The notes beneath the pieces are model-generated. The model saw only the letters and a program-made list of their open reading frames with translations, was not told the DNA's origin and made no database searches. From JBCCSZ01 sp039199225 (GTDB lineage Bacteria; Bacteroidota; Bacteroidia; Chitinophagales; Saprospiraceae), in contig JBCCSZ010000133.1 of NCBI GenBank assembly GCA_039199225.1, positions 1-20,153 of the forward strand: a stretch of DNA of 20,153 bases. The letters are read 5' to 3'. A program made the position numbers and the translations under genes. Shown here piece by piece: positions 15,049-20,153 of the stretch (position 1 is the first letter of the stretch; every line of letters begins with the position of its first letter).

Positions 15049-15155
15049 TTTCCAAAAATTGGAAAGCTCCCGTTCCTGATGACGCAAACTGTAGCTAACC
15101 GCCACCTCCAGTTTCCCTGTTCTTTTATCCCCAAAGCTTCGGGGATAACTGGCGG
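15049..15155 (+). repeat. Inverted repeats in the 3' region of the T9SS gene
   Basis: TTTCCAA (15049-15055) and TTGGAAA (15059-15065) form a tight 7-bp hairpin 15 bases after the stop codon. Further on, TTATCCCC (15125-15132) pairs with GGGGATAA (15141-15148). This helix is enclosed by CCGCCA (15099-15104) and CAGTT (15109-15113) pairing with AACTGGCGG (15147-15155), with CCTC bulged and the two A bases shared between helices. Together they suggest a folded 3' UTR about 70-170 bases upstream of the terminator. Confidence 0.5.
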
Positions 15156-15221
15156 CAACGGTAACGACAAAAGAATTAATTAAGAATAAATAGGTAGTTT
15201 TGAAGTAAGCAATTTCTTTCG

Positions 15222-15250
15222 AAGAGCCTTTCAAGTAGGCTCTTTTTTTT
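15222..15250 (+). terminator. Rho-independent terminator for the T9SS gene
   Basis: AAGAGCCT (15222-15229) pairs with AGGCTCTT (15237-15244) around a 7-base loop and is followed by a run of T to 15250. It is 188 bases after the T9SS gene stop. It touches the 3' end of the convergent ATP-grasp gene; on the minus strand there is no T-run, so it is directional. Confidence 0.88.
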
Positions 15251-16448
15251 ATTTTGAAGGCGCACTGGCATGAAAATCCTGATAGATGCGTTTGGCATAA
15301 TCATCCAACAGCGAAAGGACCCGCTCGCGGCTATTAGACCGAATAATCATCCCGACATGGTACTCCTTATTGATGCGCCAACAAATCTCCGGATCGTTGA
15401 AAACGCTCATGTCCGGATGCTGAAAGCGGCTCAAGGAAACAACAATGCCAGCATAGTCCTCCTGTACTTCCGGCAATTGATAGCCTTCCTTCTTGGCCAT
15501 GAGATTTTCGATTACAGCCCATTCCCTCCACAAGTTGATGCCCGAGGAATATTCGACCATCTCCGCCAGGTGAGCGCCACCGACTCTAGAGGAGGTTTCC
15601 AGAAAATAGAACTTACCGTCCGCTTGCGACTTGATGAATTCCGTATGCGAAGCACTGAACTGCATGCCGAAGGCTTTCATCACTTTGGCGTTGAGCTTTT
15701 GCAATGCCTTATCGTCCTTTGATCCAAATTGGCAGATGTGGGATCGAAAGATGCCACCTCCATGCGCCACTTCGAAAGGCGTATTGAGGTATTGAGAAAC
15801 CCGACAAAAGACGACCTTCCCATCTACTGTTAGTGAATCGGCATGATAAACATCTCCTGGTTTGAACTGCTCTATGAGGTACTCGTGGCGATTGTCACCG
15901 AGCTCGTGGATGACTTGCCAGGCTTCTTCGGCACTATGTACCTTACGGATGCCGGTCGCCGAAGCTTCGGCCCGCGGCTTGATGACCCAGGGCGCAGGCG
16001 TTTCTGCCAGGTATTTATTGATGGCCTCGTCGTGAAATAATCCGCTAAAAGGAGGAACCGGAATACCTGACTCGTCTGCCTTCATGCGCATAGCTAACTT
16101 ATCACGGAAATACCGGCAAGTTGTCTGCCCCATTCCGGGAATGCGAAAATGCTCGCGAACTTGAGCGGCCTTTTCTACATCGAAGTCATCGAGCGCTACA
16201 ATTCGATCCACAACATTGGAGCGCATAAAGTGCGCTAGGCCAGCTATGAGGTCGTCCATGTTCCAAACACAAGGTTCGGGATCTTCCATGAAAAAAATGT
16301 CGTCGAGAAATTCCCTGGGCCAGGGTTCGTGTTCCAGGCTTTTGGAAGTAACGAGATATACCTTATTGCCTTGCTGCTTGCAAGCGATCAGGAAATCAAT
16401 ACCTTTAAATTCTCCGGACAAGCAGAGAAATGTTTGTGAGGACGCCAA
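15249..16448 (-). CDS. ATP-grasp superfamily enzyme of unknown substrate, linked to glgC
   Basis: The 399-residue protein has an N-terminal nucleotide-like fold (TFLCLSGEFKGIDFLIACKQQG). The ATP-grasp core includes D116-K117 (RDKLAMRMK), K157 (PWVIKPRAEASATGI), E193 (YLIEQFKPGD), and the probable metal ligands E270 (HTEFI) and E284 (FLETSSRVGGAHL). The usual asparagine of the E-x-N motif is a serine here. ATP-grasp enzymes usually join a carboxylate to an amine, thiol or similar group via an acyl phosphate; the partner cannot be deduced. The start is a TTG at 16448, because no ATG occurs before the conserved N-terminal strand. Only 18 nt separate it from the glgC stop, in the same frame, so it is very likely cotranscribed with glgC. 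Confidence 0.82.
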   Translation of the reverse strand: MASSQTFLCLSGEFKGIDFLIACKQQGNKVYLVTSKSLEHEPWPREFLDDIFFMEDPEPCVWNMDDLIAGLAHFMRSNVVDRIVALDDFDVEKAAQVREHFRIPGMGQTTCRYFRDKLAMRMKADESGIPVPPFSGLFHDEAINKYLAETPAPWVIKPRAEASATGIRKVHSAEEAWQVIHELGDNRHEYLIEQFKPGDVYHADSLTVDGKVVFCRVSQYLNTPFEVAHGGGIFRSHICQFGSKDDKALQKLNAKVMKAFGMQFSASHTEFIKSQADGKFYFLETSSRVGGAHLAEMVEYSSGINLWREWAVIENLMAKKEGYQLPEVQEDYAGIVVSLSRFQHPDMSVFNDPEICWRINKEYHVGMIIRSNSRERVLSLLDDYAKRIYQDFHASAPSK

Positions 16449-16466
16449 AGCTAAAAAGTTGATGGA

Positions 16467-17744
16467 TTAGGAAATTCCGATTTTCGAGTTGTGTGCAATG
16501 ACTGCTCCCTTGCGCAATACGATCACACCATCTCGGATGCAGTATTGATCCGTCTGGGTGTCTTCCAAAGAAGGATCACCTTTGATCGTAACATTGTTTC
16601 CGATTCTACAATTCTTATCCACAATCGCATTTTCAATGAAGCAGTTTTCACCGATACCCATCGTGATGTCGTTGTGGTCTTCAACGATTTCCTCCAGGGT
16701 TTCAAAATAATCGTTACCCATGATGACACACTTTTTGATATGTGTTCCGGCGCCGATGCGGGAGCGAATTCCGACAACAGACTGCTCAACGGTATCGGCA
16801 TGGATAATGGAGCCTTCTGCGATGACCGCTCGGAGGAAGCGCGTACCAAAAATTTTGGAAGGTGCCAGCAAGCGAGGGCGAGTGTAAATCATCTTATTGT
16901 TATCGAAGAGATTGAATTGCGGAATGGAGTCCGTCAGTTCAATATTGGCTTCGAAAAAGGAGCCAATGCTCCCGATGTCCGTCCAATAGCCATCGTATTG
17001 GTAGCTGGCCACCGTGTAACCACTCTGAATGGCAGCAGGGATGATTTGCTTACCAAAGTCGGTGGCACCTGGATCATCGGCAAAGAGCTTTTTGATGGCG
17101 TTCTTGCTGAAGATGTAGATACCCATAGAGGCGAGATAAATCTTTCCAGCTTCTTGGTTCTCCTCAGAAACCTGAGAACTCCAATCGCCCAGCTGATCTT
17201 GAGATGGTTTTTCGATGAAGCTATCGATGTAGCCACCTTTGTTGACCTTCATAATACCAAAGCCGGAGGCATCTGCTGCATTTACCGGAATGGTAGCAAT
17301 CGTCAAGTCTGCTTCAGAAACCATGTGGTACTTAGCCATCTTTTCGAAGTCCATCTGATAAAGCTGATCTCCAGAAAGGATGAGAATGTAGTCGTATTCG
17401 TGGTTCCAAAGGTGGTGCATACACTGGCGTACGGCATCGGCAGTTCCTTGGTACCAATCCGAGCTGGCTCGGGTTTGTTCGGCTGCTAGAATGTCGACAA
17501 AGCCACGACTAAAGATGTCAAAATGGTAAGTGTTCTTGATATGTTGGTTCAAAGAGGCAGAGTTGAACTGCGTCAGAACAAACATGCGCTTGACGCCTGA
17601 ATTGAGGCAGTTAGAAATTGGAATGTCGATGAGCCTGTATTTTCCACCTATCGGAACGGCGGGCTTGGAGCGCTGCTCTGTTAATGGATAAAGGCGGGAA
17701 CCGACGCCACCGCCCAGAATCATACATACCATTTTGATGACCAT
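16467..17744 (-). CDS. glgC: Glucose-1-phosphate adenylyltransferase (ADP-glucose pyrophosphorylase)
   Basis: The 425-residue enzyme carries the pyrophosphorylase signature GGGVGSRLYPLTEQRSKPAV (11-30) and GGKYRLIDIPISNCLNSG. These are followed by WYQGTADAVRQ, the catalytic SGDQLYQMD (124-132), GFGIMKV and SFIEKPSQDQ for glucose-1-phosphate. The C-terminal part (about 300-425) is a left-handed beta-helix with repeated hexapeptides (IGAGTHIKKCVIMGNDY, IGENCFIENAIVDKNCRIGN), used in oligomerisation and allosteric control. It makes ADP-glucose from ATP and glucose-1-phosphate, the committed step of bacterial glycogen synthesis. It follows glgA by 127 nt on the same strand and precedes an ATP-grasp gene by 18 nt. 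An internal ATG (residue 5, MVCMILGGG) is an alternative start. Confidence 0.95.
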   Translation of the reverse strand: MVIKMVCMILGGGVGSRLYPLTEQRSKPAVPIGGKYRLIDIPISNCLNSGVKRMFVLTQFNSASLNQHIKNTYHFDIFSRGFVDILAAEQTRASSDWYQGTADAVRQCMHHLWNHEYDYILILSGDQLYQMDFEKMAKYHMVSEADLTIATIPVNAADASGFGIMKVNKGGYIDSFIEKPSQDQLGDWSSQVSEENQEAGKIYLASMGIYIFSKNAIKKLFADDPGATDFGKQIIPAAIQSGYTVASYQYDGYWTDIGSIGSFFEANIELTDSIPQFNLFDNNKMIYTRPRLLAPSKIFGTRFLRAVIAEGSIIHADTVEQSVVGIRSRIGAGTHIKKCVIMGNDYFETLEEIVEDHNDITMGIGENCFIENAIVDKNCRIGNNVTIKGDPSLEDTQTDQYCIRDGVIVLRKGAVIAHNSKIGIS

Positions 17745-17871
17745 AGCTGTAACAGATTGTGTGGTTTATTGGATGATGTTTTCTCTTGATTAAATGGAGA
17801 TTTCCCCATCAGCTAAGTTTACGAAAAAAAATGATATATCAGCCCTAGTCTATGTTTATTTTTGGTAAAAA

Positions 17872-19326
17872 TTATACCTCAATCGGATCGCTTGATCTTT
17901 CCAGGGCTTGATAGATTTCCAAGTAGGTCTCTGCCGATTTTTCCCAGGAGTGATCCAGTGAAGTGATGCGCTGCCGAAGCTGCGTAAACCTGTCCTGGTC
18001 TTTGTATAGTTCCGTTGCCCGAAAGATGGCCCAAGAGGCATCGTCTTGCGTCAGATAGCTGAAACTGATACCGCTACCGGAGGGCTGGTCCATGTCTATA
18101 ACCGTGTCGCGCAAGCCACCAATACTTCTCACAACTGGCACCGTACCGTAGCGCATGGCGTACATTTGATTGAGGCCGCAGGGTTCTACCCGGGAAGGCA
18201 TGAGCAAGAAATCAGAGCCGGCATACAGCTGGTGGGCAAGCCCCTCATTGTATTCCAAGGCCGCATTGAAATAGGGTGCATAGAGCTGCCGCATGTTGCT
18301 AAAAGCCTGATGCAACATCGGCTCACCTGTACCGAGAATGACAAATGAGGCCCGATGCCCGTATTGCAAAAATCGACCGATGGCTCCAGGAAGTAAATCC
18401 GCACCTTTTTCCCCCACCAGTCGACCGATGAAGGTGATGAGTGGCAAGCTAGGGTCCAGATTGAAGCGTTGGCAAAGAAGTGCCTTATTTGCTTCTTTGA
18501 AGGCTGCAAAATCATTGCCTTGGACTTGATGCTCCAAGTATTTGTCTGTAGCGGGGTCCCAAACCTGTTGGTCGATGCCGTTGAGTATCCCGGCTGACTT
18601 TGCGATTTCATTTTGCAACAAACCCTCCAAGCCATTGGAATATTGCCGCAGTTCGGCCATATAGCTTTGCGAAACAGTTGTCAACTTCCAGCAGCAACGA
18701 ATGGCACTGGCCAGCGAATTCACCGCATAGTTCCAATCGAGCAAGCCCCTGGCATTTTCATTAAAAGCTGGCAACAAAAAACCTTTGTCCCATGAAAAGG
18801 CGCCGTGGTATTCGCCGTTGTGAATGGTAAATACCGTTGGAATTTGCGACAAGGCGTTGTAATCGTAGCAATGCTTGACCATAAATGGAATCAGGCCAGT
18901 GTGGTGATCGTGGCAGTGGAGGATGGAAGGCTTTTCGGGCATTTGCAAAACCCACTCTAAGACGGCTTGCTGAAAACAAATGGCTCGCTCTACCTCATCG
19001 CCAAAAGGCCGGCCGTTTTCATCCGCATAGACGCCTGGCCGATCGAACTTGCCTGGGATGTTGGCCACATACAGGGGAAAGCCGAGTACATCACTGGTGA
19101 TCTGTTCTATGACAAATGGAATTTCCGCCAGGTGAAAACGAAAACTACCTCTGTAAACGATGGTGAATTCCTGGGAGAGAATCCAGCGAGTATAATATTT
19201 TGGAATGATGACCGCTGTGGAGGCGCCTGCTTTGTTTAAGTACTTTGGAAGCGCACCAGCTACATCTCCCAATCCACCAGCTTTGGCGGCCGGGTAGCAT
19301 TCGGCGCTGATATGGAGTATTCTCAT
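17872..19326 (-). CDS. glgA: Glycogen synthase (GT5, ADP-glucose)
   Basis: From the ATG at 19326 the protein is 484 residues. The upstream in-frame TTG at 19348-19350 falls in a promoter-like box and is rejected; the conserved N-terminus MRILHISAECYPAAKAGGLG starts at once. The KAGGLGD loop binds ADP-glucose. HCHDHHTGLIP, TIHNGEYHG, GILNGIDQQVWDP, TFIGRLVGEKGADLL, and the C-terminal MPSRVEPCGLNQMYAMRYG with GGLRDTVID complete the GT5/GT-B fold. It extends alpha-1,4-glucan chains with glucose from the product of GlgC, encoded downstream. A TACTTTTG box lies 21 nt upstream of the ATG, and two palindromes sit further upstream. The 127-nt gap to glgC has no clear terminator, so glgA-glgC may share a transcript. 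Confidence 0.95.
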   Translation of the reverse strand: MRILHISAECYPAAKAGGLGDVAGALPKYLNKAGASTAVIIPKYYTRWILSQEFTIVYRGSFRFHLAEIPFVIEQITSDVLGFPLYVANIPGKFDRPGVYADENGRPFGDEVERAICFQQAVLEWVLQMPEKPSILHCHDHHTGLIPFMVKHCYDYNALSQIPTVFTIHNGEYHGAFSWDKGFLLPAFNENARGLLDWNYAVNSLASAIRCCWKLTTVSQSYMAELRQYSNGLEGLLQNEIAKSAGILNGIDQQVWDPATDKYLEHQVQGNDFAAFKEANKALLCQRFNLDPSLPLITFIGRLVGEKGADLLPGAIGRFLQYGHRASFVILGTGEPMLHQAFSNMRQLYAPYFNAALEYNEGLAHQLYAGSDFLLMPSRVEPCGLNQMYAMRYGTVPVVRSIGGLRDTVIDMDQPSGSGISFSYLTQDDASWAIFRATELYKDQDRFTQLRQRITSLDHSWEKSAETYLEIYQALERSSDPIEV

Positions 19327-19347
19327 TGGTTTTTGATTTAGCCCCTG

Positions 19348-19355
19348 CAAAAGTA
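19348..19355 (-). promoter_or_regulatory. Putative -7 box (TACTTTTG) for glgA
   Basis: CAAAAGTA on the given strand reads TACTTTTG on the minus strand, matching TAnnTTTG, 21 bases before the glgA ATG. The same 8-mer occurs before the LysM transglycosylase gene. A TTG lies 12 bases upstream, closer than the usual -33 spacing. Confidence 0.55.
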
Positions 19356-19384
19356 AATTTTTTAAAACAAGTCAGAGACTATTT

Positions 19385-19423
19385 TACGGGGAGTTTGCCC
19401 GTATCGGCCTGTAAGTTTTACAG
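19385..19423 (-). repeat. Two adjacent perfect palindromes between the small membrane protein gene and glgA
   Basis: TACGGG/CCCGTA (19385-19390 and 19398-19403, 7-base loop) and CTGTAA/TTACAG (19409-19414 and 19418-19423, 3-base loop) lie side by side. They follow the stop of the upstream gene and precede the glgA promoter box by about 30 bases. Neither is followed by a T-run on the minus strand, so they fit operators or a poor terminator. Confidence 0.45.
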
Positions 19424-19430
19424 ATGCAAA

Positions 19431-19937
19431 TTAAGGGCGGTCGTTCCAGTCCAAATTCAGTAGTCGAAGTTGGCGTTTTTTACCCATTCGATACGTCCGA
19501 TAGCGGAACAAGCGCCGAATGAGGTAGCCGCTCAGCAAGGATGTCCCTACGATAATGCCATCAGCAAGGCCAATTTCCCAACCCAGTGTTGGAATAGCCA
19601 GCAGCGAGAAAACCGTCCAAGAGGTTGCAAATAGGTACAGATTGCGACTGAAGGGGCGGGTAAAGCGGGCGATGCGATAAGATCGGATGGCGTCAATGTC
19701 GCTTACTTTTACAGCTCGGTTGGTAAATAAAATGAGACCATCGTCTGCCAGAATATCCTGAATGACTTCCTGGTACCAATAATCCTTTTCACCCTTTAGG
19801 CGGAAAGTCAGCTCATCTCCAATGAAGTATTTGGTTACCTTGGCTTTTCCAAATTTTTCCATCTGAAGAACCTTCTGGGCTTGGGCATTAGACGGAAGGA
19901 AAACCATGAGTATCAGTAATAGCGATAGGGTGCGCAT
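19431..19937 (-). CDS. Small membrane protein with signal peptide, unknown function
   Basis: I do not recognise a named family. The 168-residue product begins with a signal peptide (MRTLSLLLILMVFLPSNAQA). A soluble part at about 21-97 alternates beta-type segments (KYFIGDELTFRLKGEKDYW, DDGLILFTNRAVKVSDIDAI), and two hydrophobic segments (about 99-117 and 121-140) span a membrane. The tail is very basic (RRLFRYRTYRMGKKRQLR). In the soluble part a short passage about a low-level response to a 'setting' value (FIGDELTFRLKGE) is common in Bacteroidota hypothetical proteins, but I cannot assign a role. It follows the partial gene upstream by 30 nt on the same strand, suggesting an operon with it. 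Two palindromes separate it from glgA. Confidence 0.75.
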   Translation of the reverse strand: MRTLSLLLILMVFLPSNAQAQKVLQMEKFGKAKVTKYFIGDELTFRLKGEKDYWYQEVIQDILADDGLILFTNRAVKVSDIDAIRSYRIARFTRPFSRNLYLFATSWTVFSLLAIPTLGWEIGLADGIIVGTSLLSGYLIRRLFRYRTYRMGKKRQLRLLNLDWNDRP

Positions 19938-19967
19938 GTCCAGATTTTTATAGAATGATGTAAAATT

Positions 19968-20153
19968 TCAACGTCTCCATTTCGAAGTCAACAGCTTATC
20001 GATGTCGCCTGCGACTTCAAGACCAGCATTTCGTCCCTTGCCTCTGTACAACAACTGATCGTTTTCATAAAATGCTACTTCAACCTTTGCTTGCATGCTT
20101 TCGTTGACTTTACCCGTCATCTCACCGGATATGGGAGATATTAAATTGCTGCC
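19968..20153 (-). CDS. 3' end of a protein gene, possibly tocopherol cyclase-like
   Basis: Only the last 61 codons and the TGA stop are inside the window. The readable tail contains SNLISPISGEMTGKVNESMQ, VAFYENDQLLYRGKGRNAG and LEVAGDIDKLL. The combination of a proline-containing strand, a 'vnEsmqakv' strand and a terminal GLEV strand recalls the C-terminus of tocopherol cyclase-like proteins (PF14249), but I rely on a weak pattern from memory. It is unlikely to be an artefact: the frame is open to the edge and the composition is protein-like. It is followed 30 nt later by the small membrane protein gene. Confidence 0.6.
   Translation of the reverse strand, partial: GSNLISPISGEMTGKVNESMQAKVEVAFYENDQLLYRGKGRNAGLEVAGDIDKLLTSKWRR

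Noticed and set aside
16491..17489. A 332-codon plus-strand ORF antisense to glgC
   Set aside because: It is fully opposite a clear glgC gene, has no recognisable domain, and its openness follows from the codon pattern of the real gene.

Overview
The window looks like a chromosomal segment of a Bacteroidota bacterium, most likely from the Saprospiria (Lewinella/Haliscomenobacter-like). Evidence: a secreted protein with a type IX secretion (T9SS) C-terminal sorting domain and a 'NGVSTLDLYLIQKHIL ... DSPYKIIAAD' dockerin-like module; five promoter-like boxes matching the Bacteroidota -7 consensus TAnnTTTG; and A-rich start regions with no strong Shine-Dalgarno. No tRNA, rRNA, insertion sequence, phage gene or CRISPR array was seen. 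Most of the window is core metabolism and cell-envelope genes.

Layout. (1) 1-3380, + strand: the end of a phenylacetate degradation operon, paaC (3' end), paaD, a YafK/LdtF-like murein L,D-transpeptidase-fold lipoprotein, paaG and paaH, all tightly packed. The cell-wall gene inside this catabolic operon is unexpected. (2) 3381-4127: an hsp20 small heat-shock gene, preceded by an unusual array of TGNCA-N3-TGNCA elements about three helical turns apart and followed by a strong terminator. (3) 4165-6874, - strand: two paralogous MltD-type lytic transglycosylases, one with LysM domains and one without. (4) 6874-10975, - strand: a translation cluster pheS-hisS-gatA with an overlapping hisS/gatA junction, then a possible 65-codon ORF that links gatA to the second transglycosylase through overlapping stop/start codons. 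(5) 11064-12371, + strand: an O-antigen ligase-like membrane protein, divergent from pheS, with back-to-back -7 boxes between them. (6) 12372-13111: a 740-base gap without a convincing gene; it has a promoter-like box, several hairpins and a strong terminator, so it may encode a structured RNA. (7) 13112-15034, + strand: a 640-residue T9SS-exported protein with dockerin-like and cohesin-like regions, followed by a structured 3' region and terminator. (8) 15249-19326, - strand: glycogen synthesis genes glgA and glgC, then an ATP-grasp enzyme of unknown substrate 18 nt after glgC. (9) 19431-20153, - strand: a small membrane protein and the 3' end of another gene.

How the genes work together: PaaC/D belong to the ring-epoxidising complex, PaaG isomerises its product and PaaH oxidises a later hydroxyacyl-CoA. 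GlgC makes ADP-glucose for GlgA. PheS, HisS and GatA all serve tRNA aminoacylation. The transpeptidase-like protein and the two transglycosylases all act on peptidoglycan. All family assignments come from reading motifs; no database search was run.
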